Origin: Planctomycetaceae bacterium
GTDB taxonomy: Bacteria > Planctomycetota > Phycisphaerae > Phycisphaerales > SM1A02
Length of the DNA: 33,600 nucleotides
Direction of reading: 5' to 3'
Assembly (NCBI GenBank): GCA_002683215.1
Contig: NYSY01000091.1
Span: 6,238-39,837, forward strand
Made by a program: the position numbers and the translations under genes
In this document: positions 24,507 to 32,979 of the stretch, piece by piece
How the letters are laid out: each line of letters begins with the position of its first letter
How positions within the stretch are numbered: the stretch's first letter is position 1
The notes under the pieces: model-generated
What the model was told of the DNA's origin: nothing
The model's database searches: none
The model's input: only the letters and a program-made list of their open reading frames with translations

Positions 24507-26036
24507 TCAGCCGGTCCAGTCGACGAAGAGCAGGCCGAGGTCGAGACCATCGATCCGGCAGTCGCCGTTGAGATCGCCGACGCACGTCTCCTCGCAGTCC
24601 GAGGGACATGGTCCCCAGCCGGTCAGCATGACCCCGAAGTCCTCGCCGTCGACGACCCCGTCTCGGTTGAGATCGCCCGGGGCGGGCGGCTGCGGATCGA
24701 GGGCGAGCAGCGAGGCTTCGACGTCGAGCCGCCCCGTGCCGGTCAGATCGTCGAAGCCGATCGACTCGACGTCCTCCGCATGGACCATCAGCATGACCTT
24801 CGCGGTCACCGGATCGAGATCGGGCGCAACGCTCTTCATCAGAACGACCGCCCCCGTCACGAAGGGCGCCGCCATGCTGGTCCCCGACTTGTAGCCGTAG
24901 GACGAGGAGCCGACGCAGGAGTAGATCCGCCAACCGGGCGCTGCGAGGTCGATCTCCGGCCCCGAACTCGAAAACGACTCGTGCTGGTCGCGGTTGTCGG
25001 TCGCAGCCACCGCGATCGTCTGCGGGAACCGCGCGGGTGCCTGCACGTCATCGGACCGGCCGGTGTTTCCCGCGGCGGCGATCTGAATGACCCCCGCGTC
25101 GTCGGCGTAGGCCACCGCGTCGGCGAAGGCTTCGGTGCCCGCCGAATACTGGAGGCTCATGTTGATGATGTCGGCACCGTGGTCGACCGCCCAGACGATC
25201 CCCTGTGCGACCCAGCTTTCGACGCCCGTGCAGCCGTTGGTGACGACCACCGGCATGATCCGCGGACGCCAGGCGACCCCTGCGATGCCTTGGTCGTTGT
25301 CACCGCCGGCGCCGAGAATGCCGGACACGTGCGTCCCGTGGCTGCTGCACTCGTCGTCGAACTGGTCGTTCGCATCCGGGACGTTCCAGCCGGGAATCAG
25401 GCGGTCGGCGAATTCGGCATGGGGATCGACGCCGGAGTCGAGCACCGCGACGACCACATCCTCGGATCCGACCGTCCAGTCCCACGCCGGGATCGCGTTC
25501 ACATCGGCGCCCACGACGCCGTCCTGACCGGCGACGTTCTGCCCGGTGTTCGAGACGCCGTACTGGAAGCCGAACCACGGATCGTCGGGGGGCGAGGCCA
25601 CGCCGCCGGACGCGTCGAGTTCGATGGCCTCGACGGGTCCACCGATCGCAACGAAGTCCCCGACCGCCTGGATGGCGGCGGCGGCGGCGGCGGCGTTCGG
25701 GAACTCGACCACGAAGTACCGGTCGAGACGATTCGCCCGGGCGAGTGCTTCATTCAGGGGTGGTGTTTCGAACAGCGGACGAAGATCGGTCGCCTGCATC
25801 TCGAACAGCTGGTCCCGCAGCAGCCGGGCGGCGATCAGATCGGCGGTCGTGAGTCGCGATCGGGCGGCATCGGGAACGAGCCAGAATCCGCCATCCCGAT
25901 CCTCGTGGATCCGAACGTCCGGGGCGGTTCGGACGATGGTCCGAACCGGATCGCCCGCGGCGACATCGAGGGCCATGGCCGGGGAGGCGAGGATGCCAAA
26001 GGCGAGAATGGCCGGGATCAATTGCGATCTGGTCAT
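24507..26036 (-). CDS. Secreted subtilisin-like serine protease with two C-terminal dockerin-like repeats
   Basis: A 509-residue exported S8 peptidase. A signal peptide (about 1-22, ending SPAMA) is followed by a propeptide-like region with a run of seven alanines (115-121). The catalytic triad is D200 (AVLDSGVD), H233 (SSHGTHVSG) and S387 (GTSMAAP), with oxyanion N324 (AAGN). The C-terminus has two Asp-rich, calcium-binding repeats (454-475 and 487-509) of the GDLNxDGxVDGxDxG type. In this bacterial group such repeats close many secreted proteins and are thought to serve anchoring or sorting rather than cellulosome docking. The start is ATG at 26036 with AGGA upstream; earlier in-frame codons lack a signal peptide. 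Confidence 0.93.
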   Translation of the reverse strand: MTRSQLIPAILAFGILASPAMALDVAAGDPVRTIVRTAPDVRIHEDRDGGFWLVPDAARSRLTTADLIAARLLRDQLFEMQATDLRPLFETPPLNEALARANRLDRYFVVEFPNAAAAAAAIQAVGDFVAIGGPVEAIELDASGGVASPPDDPWFGFQYGVSNTGQNVAGQDGVVGADVNAIPAWDWTVGSEDVVVAVLDSGVDPHAEFADRLIPGWNVPDANDQFDDECSSHGTHVSGILGAGGDNDQGIAGVAWRPRIMPVVVTNGCTGVESWVAQGIVWAVDHGADIINMSLQYSAGTEAFADAVAYADDAGVIQIAAAGNTGRSDDVQAPARFPQTIAVAATDNRDQHESFSSSGPEIDLAAPGWRIYSCVGSSSYGYKSGTSMAAPFVTGAVVLMKSVAPDLDPVTAKVMLMVHAEDVESIGFDDLTGTGRLDVEASLLALDPQPPAPGDLNRDGVVDGEDFGVMLTGWGPCPSDCEETCVGDLNGDCRIDGLDLGLLFVDWTG

Positions 26037-26412
26037 GTCTTGAACGTCCTGCTTGGTCGAATCGCGGCCCTCGAATCGTCGGGGACCGAATCCGTGATAG
26101 GAGGGTAGCCCCCGATTCCGGCGGCGACGCACCAAACTGATCTTCTCCATTGGACGGACGTCGGATCGGCGGCATTCGTAACTTCCGTGAGGATTCTTCC
26201 GCCGCGATTGAATTATCGGATCTCGATTGAGGGCCACCCGAAGAGGGCCTCGAGGCTTTTCCCCGGACCACCGCCACGTGCAGGCCGGTCGCAATTCGGT
26301 CACAATCCGAATTCGCGTCCGGGGCGTGGAACACGTACCCTTCGTACTCTTTTTAATCCATTAATCCGCTCAATGGATTAATTGCTCCCCTTCCTCGCTC
26401 GGGCTTGAAACC
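26037..26412. other. Divergent intergenic region between the subtilase and metK
   Basis: This 376-base gap carries no gene I can support. It holds start signals for two divergent genes and several inverted repeats: an imperfect 9-bp hairpin at 26227-26252 (arms TTGAGGGCC and GGGCCTCGA), a GCGGC...GCCGC pairing (26169-26173 with 26202-26206), and a perfect 10-bp stem next to metK listed separately. No SAM-I riboswitch core is seen. The last 70 bases are AT-rich. Confidence 0.6.
26353..26381 (+). promoter_or_regulatory. Perfect 10-bp inverted repeat upstream of metK
   Basis: The arms TTAATCCATT (26353-26362) and AATGGATTAA (26372-26381) are perfectly complementary around the 9-base loop AATCCGCTC. 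The element ends 31 bases before the metK start codon. It could be an operator for a methionine-pathway regulator or an RNA hairpin in the leader. No T-run follows, so it is not a simple terminator. Confidence 0.5.
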
Positions 26413-27627
26413 ATGACCAACCGACCGCACTTCTTCACCTCCGAATCCGTCTCGATGGGCCACCCCGACAAGCTCGCGGACCAGATCTCGGATGCGGTGC
26501 TCGACGCCATGATCGCGGTCGACCCGAACTGTCGAGTCGCCTGCGAGACGATGGTCACGACCGGCATGGCGGTGGTCGCCGGCGAAGTCACGTGCAATGG
26601 TTACGTGGAGATCGCGGAAATCATCAGAAAGACCGCCGAGGAGATCGGCTACGACGACGCGGCGAAGGGACTCGACGGACGAAGCTGTGCGGTCCTCGTG
26701 TCACTCGACCAGCAGAGCCCCGACATCAACCAGGGCGTCGATCGACACAAGGCGGGTGGCGATCCGTCCGAACAGGGCGCGGGCGACCAGGGCCTGATGT
26801 TCGGCTTCGCCTGCCGCGAAACCGACTCGCTGATGCCGCTGCCCATCGATCTCTCGCACAAGCTCGTCGCCCGCCAGGCCGAAGTCCGCCGGTCCGAAGC
26901 GATCCCCCACCTCCGCCCCGACGCGAAGAGCCAGGTCACCGTCGAATACGACGAAGGCCACCCGACCGCGGTCCGGACCGTCGTGCTTTCGACCCAGCAC
27001 GGGCCGGAGTGGAACGGCGAGGCGAGGCAGGCGGAACTGAAGACCGCCATCATCGAACAAGTCATCAAGCCGGTGCTCGGCTCGTGGTGGAACGACGACA
27101 TCGTGGTGCACGTCAACCCGACCGGAAAATTCGAACTCGGCGGCCCCCACGGCGACTGCGGCCTCACCGGACGGAAGATCATCGTCGACACCTACGGTGG
27201 CCGAGGCCGTCACGGCGGCGGGGCGTTCAGCGGCAAGGATCCCTCGAAGGTCGACCGATCCGCCGCCTACATGGCCCGTTACATCGCGAAGAACATCGTC
27301 GCCGCGGAGCTCGCCGACGAATGTGAGGTCCAGCTCAGCTACGCGATCGGCGTCGCGGAACCGACCTCCGTGCTGGTGGACACCAACGGCACCTCGACCA
27401 TCGACGAAGCCACCATCGAAGCGATCGTCCGCGACCACTTCGACCTCACCCCGGCCGGCATCATCCGCGACCTCGACCTGCTCAAGCCGATCTACCTCGC
27501 CACCGCCGCGCACGGTCACTTCGGCCGCGAACCGGGCGAAGGCGGCGAGGGAACGTTCACCTGGGAGCGGACCGACAAGGCCGCGGCCCTCAAGTCCGCG
27601 GCCTCCGGCGCGGCGGTGACCTCCTGA
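26413..27627 (+). CDS. metK: S-adenosylmethionine synthetase
   Basis: A 404-residue enzyme that makes S-adenosylmethionine from ATP and methionine. Signatures are complete: SVSMGHPDK near the N-terminus, [12 protein letters not shown] (about 122-133) and [19 protein letters not shown] in the central part. The length is normal. ATG at 26413 is the only sensible start because the conserved [13 protein letters not shown] follows a few residues later; no strong ribosome binding site is visible. The rRNA methyltransferase gene starts 5 bases after its stop, a pairing in which the first enzyme makes the methyl donor for the second. Confidence 0.97.
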   Translation: MTNRPHFFTSESVSMGHPDKLADQISDAVLDAMIAVDPNCRVACETMVTTGMAVVAGEVTCNGYVEIAEIIRKTAEEIGYDDAAKGLDGRSCAVLVSLDQQSPDINQGVDRHKAGGDPSEQGAGDQGLMFGFACRETDSLMPLPIDLSHKLVARQAEVRRSEAIPHLRPDAKSQVTVEYDEGHPTAVRTVVLSTQHGPEWNGEARQAELKTAIIEQVIKPVLGSWWNDDIVVHVNPTGKFELGGPHGDCGLTGRKIIVDTYGGRGRHGGGAFSGKDPSKVDRSAAYMARYIAKNIVAAELADECEVQLSYAIGVAEPTSVLVDTNGTSTIDEATIEAIVRDHFDLTPAGIIRDLDLLKPIYLATAAHGHFGREPGEGGEGTFTWERTDKAAALKSAASGAAVTS

Positions 27628-27632
27628 CCCCC

Positions 27633-29153
27633 ATGAATCACCGACGCCCTCACGGAAGCCGCCCCTCCGGTCCGAACGGTGGACGAGGACGCCACCGGGA
27701 CAATCCTCGAAACGACCGGCACGCGACGCCTCCCGCACGGGTCGATGGCCCTCGGGACCGCGTCCACGAGCGGCTCGTCAAGCTCGTCCAGCGGTTTCCC
27801 GAACTGCCCCTCGGCAGCGTGGACACCCGCGGGCTCGAGCCGCGCGACGCGGCGTTCGCCCGGGCTCTGGAATCCGCGGTACTCGAACGCTGGATCACGC
27901 TCGAAGCGATCATCTGCTCGCAACTCGACCGAGGGTGGTCGACGCTGCAACCCGCGGTCCGCGCGGCCTTGCTGACCGGCACCGCCGAGATCCTCCTCCT
28001 CGACAGCGTGCCGGATCACGCCGCCATCAACGAGACGGTCGAGCGGGTCCGCCGCAACCTCCACCAGGCGGTGGCGGGATTGGTGAACGCGGTGCTTCGG
28101 AAGGTCGCGGCGCTTCGCCTCGAGACCCTCGACGCGGATCACCCCGATGCCGATGAACTTCGGACTGCGAGAAACGGACTGCCCCTCGCCGACGGGCGGG
28201 TGATCCGACTTTCGGAACCCGTGTTCGCCGAGGAAGAGGTCAGTCGACTCGGTGAACAGACCAGCCACGGCGACGATCTGGTGATCCACTGGATCGCGGC
28301 CCACGGTTTTGCGAAGACATACGAACTCTGCCTCCACGATCTGGTCCGCCCGCCGATCTGCGTGACCGCGACCGACCCCGAGACCCTGCGCCCCGATGCC
28401 GGCGCGGATGGTCCCCTCGTCGCCCACGACCGACCCGGCTTCTTCGTGCTCGATCCCGGCAAGGCGAACGTCCGGTCCTTCCTCGCCGAACATCCCGGAA
28501 GCCGTATCCAGGACCCGGCGAGCGCCGAACCGGTCGCCGGCGCCCGCGGACTCGAACCGACCGTGGTGCTCGACTACTGCGCGGGACGGGGCACCAAGAC
28601 CAGGCAACTCGCCGACGCCTTCCCCGAGGCCAGGATCCTGGCCACCGAAGTCGATCCGCTGCGTTTCACCGATCTCGAACGAGCGTTCGAAGGCCATCCG
28701 ACCGTGGAGGTGGTCCGCCCCGAGGCGCTCGAGGAGGTGATCGGCCGCGTGGATCTGCTCGCCCTCGACGTCCCCTGCACCAACACCGGCGTTCTTCCCC
28801 GACGCCCCGAAGCGAAATATCGCTTCAGCCGGGACTCCCTCGCTTCGATCGCGACCCTGCAGCGGAAGATCGTGCGGGAGACCAAGCCGTTTCTCGCCCC
28901 CGGTGGTGCGATTCTCTTCTCGACCTGCAGCCTCGAACCGACCGAGAACCGGCGGATGGTCGCGTGGATGGAACGACGATTCGGCCTCGCGTCGCGGCAT
29001 GCCGCCCAGCGGTTCCCCGCCGGGCAGCCCGGTGACCCCCTCACCTCGATCCACGATGGCAGTTTCCACGCGGTCCTCGTCGACACCGAACGCCCGGGAA
29101 GCGAGGATGCGGACGACATGACCGACGCCGAGCTGATGCCCGACGCGACCTGA
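27633..29153 (+). CDS. RsmB-like 16S rRNA (cytosine-C5) methyltransferase with NusB-type N-terminus
   Basis: A 506-residue member of the NOL1/NOP2/Sun family. After a basic, low-complexity leader (1-40) comes a NusB-like RNA-binding domain (about 45-165), then the SAM-dependent methyltransferase domain. Both cysteines of the C5 mechanism are there: DVPCTNTG (nucleophile-release pair, motif IV) and LFSTCSLEPTEN (motif VI). The SAM-binding motif is DYCAGRGTKTRQLA where DLCAAPGGKT is usual, and the segment normally reading WLVERW...LRVN is poorly conserved, so this is a divergent RsmB. It follows metK by 5 bases. The exact target cytosine cannot be assigned by sequence. Confidence 0.88.
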   Translation: MNHRRPHGSRPSGPNGGRGRHRDNPRNDRHATPPARVDGPRDRVHERLVKLVQRFPELPLGSVDTRGLEPRDAAFARALESAVLERWITLEAIICSQLDRGWSTLQPAVRAALLTGTAEILLLDSVPDHAAINETVERVRRNLHQAVAGLVNAVLRKVAALRLETLDADHPDADELRTARNGLPLADGRVIRLSEPVFAEEEVSRLGEQTSHGDDLVIHWIAAHGFAKTYELCLHDLVRPPICVTATDPETLRPDAGADGPLVAHDRPGFFVLDPGKANVRSFLAEHPGSRIQDPASAEPVAGARGLEPTVVLDYCAGRGTKTRQLADAFPEARILATEVDPLRFTDLERAFEGHPTVEVVRPEALEEVIGRVDLLALDVPCTNTGVLPRRPEAKYRFSRDSLASIATLQRKIVRETKPFLAPGGAILFSTCSLEPTENRRMVAWMERRFGLASRHAAQRFPAGQPGDPLTSIHDGSFHAVLVDTERPGSEDADDMTDAELMPDAT

Positions 29154-29274
29154 TTCCGAATCGGTCCGCCGTTTTCGAAACGAAACGCGAAATTCGGACG
29201 GGAGGATGGTACGATCGTCGAATTCCCCCGCGTGGCATGCGCCGCGCGAGCACCGACCCGGTGGAGCCCCCAAC

Positions 29275-29748
29275 GTGGCCTTCGAACTCTCCTCCATTCT
29301 GAAGCCCGAACTCATCAAGGTTCCGCTCGAGGGCGAATCGAAGCGCTCCGCGATCGACGAGCTGTGCGACCTCGTCTGCACCTCGCCGTCGGTGACCGAT
29401 CCCGACAACTTCCGCAAGGCGGTCTGGGAACGCGAAGGCCAGCGATCGACGGGCATCGGCGAAGGCCTCGCCATTCCGCACGGAAAGTGCCCCGGCGTTC
29501 GTGAGATCACGATGAGCATCGGCATCCCCGAGACCCCGCTCGAATTCGAGGCGATCGACGGCGAACCGGTCCGGATGCTCGTGCTTCTGGCAAGCCCCGC
29601 CGACCGCATCGCCGACCACATCCAGGCGCTCGGCCGCATCAGCAAGTTCATGTCGGACCCGACCGTGCGAAGTCGGGCGTATGCCGCCGACTCCAGCGAG
29701 GACCTCTACCAGCTCCTCGCCGGCCTCGACGCCGCCGCGCGGGCCTGA
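29275..29748 (+). CDS. PTS EIIA-2 domain protein (PtsN-like)
   Basis: A 157-residue single-domain EIIA of the nitrogen/mannitol-fructose type, with the phosphorylatable histidine at 69 in GEGLAIPHGK. Such proteins regulate rather than transport when found alone, for example EIIA-Ntr acting on potassium uptake. The start is GTG at 29275, with GGAG about nine bases before it; an in-frame ATG at 29206 adds residues with no similarity to the family. No EI or HPr gene is in the window. A similar domain is fused to the permease at 5846-7963. Confidence 0.88.
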   Translation: MAFELSSILKPELIKVPLEGESKRSAIDELCDLVCTSPSVTDPDNFRKAVWEREGQRSTGIGEGLAIPHGKCPGVREITMSIGIPETPLEFEAIDGEPVRMLVLLASPADRIADHIQALGRISKFMSDPTVRSRAYAADSSEDLYQLLAGLDAAARA

Positions 29749-29754
29749 AACGAG

Positions 29755-29775
29755 TCGGAACCCCGGGTGTTCCGA
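29755..29775. terminator. Hairpin between convergent genes, possible weak terminator
   Basis: Arms TCGGAAC (29755-29761) and GTTCCGA (29769-29775) form a perfect 7-bp stem with a 7-base loop, 7 bases after the EIIA stop and within the gap to the convergent polyferredoxin gene. No T-run follows on either strand, so intrinsic termination is uncertain. Confidence 0.35.
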
Positions 29776-29811
29776 AACCACGAACCGCACGCGGATCGTG
29801 AACCCGAACCC

Positions 29812-31893
29812 TCAGGATCCGCTCGGCCGCATCGGTCCCTCGATCTGCGTCGGAAGCGCCGGCCGCGGCCCCGCCTCCTCGCCGCCTGCCGCCTCCCAGA
29901 GACGAAGCGCCTCGTTCAGCGACGCCTCGGCGGCCACGATCGATCCTCGCTCGTAGAGCAGCAGGGCGAACTGGTGGCGAAGCTGCCAATCGGTCGGGGC
30001 CAGCTCGAGGGCCGCCCGCATCGCGACCTCCGCGCGTTCGAGGTCACCCGACTTGGCCCGCGCCAGCGCGAGGGCTCGAAGGGCGTTGGGGTTCTCCGGC
30101 TCGATCAACAGCGTGCGTTCGGTGATCTCGGCGCTCTCCCGCCACCCTTCGGGGCCGCCGTGGTCCACCAGCAGCACCGCGAGCCGACGGAGCGGTAGCA
30201 GCGCATCCGGCATCGCCTCGACCGCGGCCCGTGCTTCTTCGATCGCGGCTTCCGTCGAAAGCTGCTCGAACCGCCACATCACCCGTTCATCACGCAGCCG
30301 CATCCAGCTCGGATGCCGGTCGAGCACGTCGCCGTACCAGGCGTCGACGACCCGCGGGTCCTGCACCCGCAGCAATCGGCTCCGACCCATGGCGAGATCC
30401 TCGGTCATGCCGAGCCGGTCGACGGTGTCGTCGAGCTCCGCCGCCGCTTCTTCGAACCGCCCCATCGCCGAGAGCAACCATGCCTTGCGGACCGAGAACA
30501 TCTCGCGATAGGCCGGGATCGGCGACCCCCCGCCGTCGCCGATGAAGGTGGCACGGTCGTACCAGGCGAGGCTCGTCTCCGCATCGCTCATCATGGTCGC
30601 TTCAGGTACCACGTAGCCCTCGGAGAAGACGATCGAAGGCGGGATCAGGACACGGTCGTCGTAGCGAAACGCCACCGCGGCGGCGATGTTGGCGGTGCCC
30701 AGCCAGCCGGAGAATCCCATCAGCAGCACCGCGAAAACCAGGAGTCCGCCGCCCGCCGGCCGCAATCGTCCGTTCCGCTTGAGCGCCGTCCGGTGCAGCG
30801 AGGCGTTCCGATCGCGAACCACCCGCCAGGCCTTCCACACGATCCAGGTCCCGCACGCGGCGGTGCCGCTCGCGAAGAGCAGCGGCAGCGAATACGCACC
30901 GCGGATCGAAAGAAGAAGTCCGACCGCGATGACGGCGAACACGATCTCCTCGGGCCAGGACAGGTCGAACTTCGGCTTGAGCTTTCCGGAGGCGACCGCC
31001 GCTTCCCGCTGATCCGAACCGATCATGACCGCCGGTTTTCCCAGCCCCAGGTACAGGGCGTCCTCGGGGCAGACCGTCACACAGTCGAGACACTTCATGC
31101 ATCCGGGGTCGACCACCGTGCCGAAGGACTCGATCTCCTGATGGACCTGAACGTTGCTCGTGCATGCCGCGGTGCACACCCCGCAATGCTGGCAGGAGTC
31201 CTCCCGCACCCGAATCCGGATCGGGGCCACCTGGTCGGCGGGCGCGAAGAAGCCACCGTAGGGACAGGCGTAGGTGCAGTAGCCCTTCATCCCGAGGAGG
31301 TAGATGGTCAGGAAACCGCAGACCAGGAGGAAGGGAATCGCCATCATCAGGCCCGGGAAGGTGGCCCAGAAGTTGGTGGTGGTCGCCTCGAACGACCATC
31401 CCGGCCACTGGGGCGCGCCGTCGAGCCACGGCGCGACGATGAATCGGTGGGCGACCGGCCAGACGAACATGTAGAGGGCCAGGGCGAGCGGCATCAGCCT
31501 CAGGAGCCGGGACCGGAACGGACGTGGCCGGATGTTGACCTTGTCCAGGAGGCGGCCGCACCAGTCCTGCAGAAGCATGATGTGACAGCCCCAGCCGCAG
31601 AAGAACCGGCCGAGGATCATGGTCGAACCGATCGCCACCACGAAGAAGATGAACCCGACCGTGATCACCCCGCTCTGGACGGTCTTGATCGACTCGCTCG
31701 GCTCGATGGGCGCGACCGTGGTACCCATGATCAGCCACTGGACCACATGGGCGATGATCAGGAGCTGGAAGAAGATGAGCACGGCGAAACGCCACCGCTC
31801 CATGCGGCTTCCACCCGCCCGGCGACGGGGCCGGGCTCGTTCCCGGCGGGGCTCGGGAATCACTGGGAGGGATACCGCTGGTGACGTCTTCAT
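29812..31893 (-). CDS. Membrane polyferredoxin (NapH/CcoG-like) fused to a TPR domain
   Basis: A 693-residue fusion. The N-terminal half is a membrane electron-transfer protein: several hydrophobic segments (about 35-56, 73-95, 133-155, 178-200), the membrane-edge motifs CGWGCH (99-104) and CTYACPYGG (206-214), then two full [4Fe-4S] motifs [11 protein letters not shown] (234-244) and [12 protein letters not shown] (265-276). Two further hydrophobic segments (320-345, 383-405) lead into a soluble helical domain with TPR-like repeats from about 440 to 680 (for example [23 protein letters not shown]). The electron donor and acceptor are unknown. The start is ATG at 31893; MERWRF at 31803 is possible. 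It diverges from dnaJ. Confidence 0.85.
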   Translation of the reverse strand: MKTSPAVSLPVIPEPRRERARPRRRAGGSRMERWRFAVLIFFQLLIIAHVVQWLIMGTTVAPIEPSESIKTVQSGVITVGFIFFVVAIGSTMILGRFFCGWGCHIMLLQDWCGRLLDKVNIRPRPFRSRLLRLMPLALALYMFVWPVAHRFIVAPWLDGAPQWPGWSFEATTTNFWATFPGLMMAIPFLLVCGFLTIYLLGMKGYCTYACPYGGFFAPADQVAPIRIRVREDSCQHCGVCTAACTSNVQVHQEIESFGTVVDPGCMKCLDCVTVCPEDALYLGLGKPAVMIGSDQREAAVASGKLKPKFDLSWPEEIVFAVIAVGLLLSIRGAYSLPLLFASGTAACGTWIVWKAWRVVRDRNASLHRTALKRNGRLRPAGGGLLVFAVLLMGFSGWLGTANIAAAVAFRYDDRVLIPPSIVFSEGYVVPEATMMSDAETSLAWYDRATFIGDGGGSPIPAYREMFSVRKAWLLSAMGRFEEAAAELDDTVDRLGMTEDLAMGRSRLLRVQDPRVVDAWYGDVLDRHPSWMRLRDERVMWRFEQLSTEAAIEEARAAVEAMPDALLPLRRLAVLLVDHGGPEGWRESAEITERTLLIEPENPNALRALALARAKSGDLERAEVAMRAALELAPTDWQLRHQFALLLYERGSIVAAEASLNEALRLWEAAGGEEAGPRPALPTQIEGPMRPSGS

Positions 31894-31950
31894 GGCTTCA
31901 TGCTATGTCGGTGCATCGCGGGTGCGAACTGTACTGGGACGTTGGAACCG

Positions 31951-31956
31951 TATACT
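31951..31956 (+). promoter_or_regulatory. Candidate -10 box TATACT close to the dnaJ start
   Basis: TATACT lies 6 bases before the dnaJ ATG at 31963. Transcription would then begin at or next to the start codon, giving a leaderless mRNA. No good -35 hexamer is found at the expected distance, and there is no ribosome binding site before the ATG, which fits leaderless translation. Confidence 0.35.
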
Positions 31957-31962
31957 CGTCTC

Positions 31963-32940
31963 ATGGCCGATCCCCGAGATCATTATGAGGTCCTTGGTGT
32001 CCCCCGCGGCGCCTCGGAGGACCAAATCAAATCCGCCCACCGTCGACTGGCGAGGGAGCACCACCCCGACCTCAACAAGTCCGACGGTGCCGCGGAACGT
32101 TTCAACGAGGTCCAGCTCGCCTACGACGTCCTGTCCGATCCCGAGAAACGATCCCAGTACGACCGATTCGGCCATGCCGGCGCGAACACCTCCCCGCCCG
32201 GGGCGGGTGGCGCCGGCAACTGGCAGGATCTCTCCCCCGACGACTTCGAGTCGATCTTCGGTGAGTCGTTCGGCCGACGCGGCCAGTCGGCCGGCCCGCG
32301 TGGTGCTGGATTCGGCGGCTTCGGGGGCTTCGGCGGCTTCGGGGGTGGCGAACCCCATGGAGGCCCGACCAAAGGCCGCGACATCGAACACGAACTCGAA
32401 GTCGGCTTCGCCGCGTCCGTGTTCGGTGGCATGGAGACGATTCGAATGGGGAGCCCCGAGGGCGAACCGGTCTCCATCGATGTCCGCATCCCGGCCGGCG
32501 TCCCGGCCGGAAGCACGCTGCGGGTTCGCGGAAAGGGCCTCGCGGGATCCCGTGGCGGTCCGCCGGGGGACCTGCTCCTGCAGATCAAGGTCGGCAAGCA
32601 CCCTTGGTTCACCCGGGATGGACTCGACCTCAGCATCGTGGTGCCGATCACCATCGTGGAAGCCTCCCTCGGTGGAGAGGTCACGGTGCCCCTGATGAAG
32701 GGAACCGCGACGCTGCGGATCCCACCCGGGGTGCGGAGCGGTGCGAAGCTCCGCCTCAAGGGCAAGGGCATCGTCGACGCGAAGGAGAAGGCCGGCGATC
32801 TCTATGCGGTGCTGGAGATCGTCGCCCCGAAGGCCGACGACCTCGCCGAAGAGGACCGCGAGACGCTGACTTCGCTCGGCGAACGACTTCCGAATCCACG
32901 ATCCCTCGTCGCCTGGGCCGGCGAGATCTCGAACGACTGA
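31963..32940 (+). CDS. DnaJ/CbpA-type co-chaperone
   Basis: A 325-residue Hsp40. The J domain (6-70) has the HPD motif at 34-36, which stimulates DnaK ATPase. A Gly/Phe-rich linker follows (111-135, [14 protein letters not shown]), then the C-terminal substrate-binding and dimerisation domains. The Cys-rich zinc finger of classical DnaJ is absent, so this is the class II, CbpA-like form. The start is ATG at 31963 ([13 protein letters not shown]), as the J domain normally begins within a few residues; an earlier in-frame ATG at 31900 runs through the presumed promoter. No grpE or dnaK is nearby. Confidence 0.93.
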   Translation: MADPRDHYEVLGVPRGASEDQIKSAHRRLAREHHPDLNKSDGAAERFNEVQLAYDVLSDPEKRSQYDRFGHAGANTSPPGAGGAGNWQDLSPDDFESIFGESFGRRGQSAGPRGAGFGGFGGFGGFGGGEPHGGPTKGRDIEHELEVGFAASVFGGMETIRMGSPEGEPVSIDVRIPAGVPAGSTLRVRGKGLAGSRGGPPGDLLLQIKVGKHPWFTRDGLDLSIVVPITIVEASLGGEVTVPLMKGTATLRIPPGVRSGAKLRLKGKGIVDAKEKAGDLYAVLEIVAPKADDLAEEDRETLTSLGERLPNPRSLVAWAGEISND

Positions 32941-32979
32941 GCCACCGAGTCCGCGCACCCGCTCGCAAGGAATCGACCG

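Noticed and set aside
20060-24571. Plus-strand open frame of about 1500 codons
   Set aside because: It runs opposite coxB, truD, DUF151 and nitroreductase genes that are all well supported; its translation has no recognisable domain.
26100-26412. SAM-I riboswitch upstream of metK
   Set aside because: I could not find the conserved SAM-I core elements; only generic hairpins are visible. A covariance search is needed to exclude other SAM classes.
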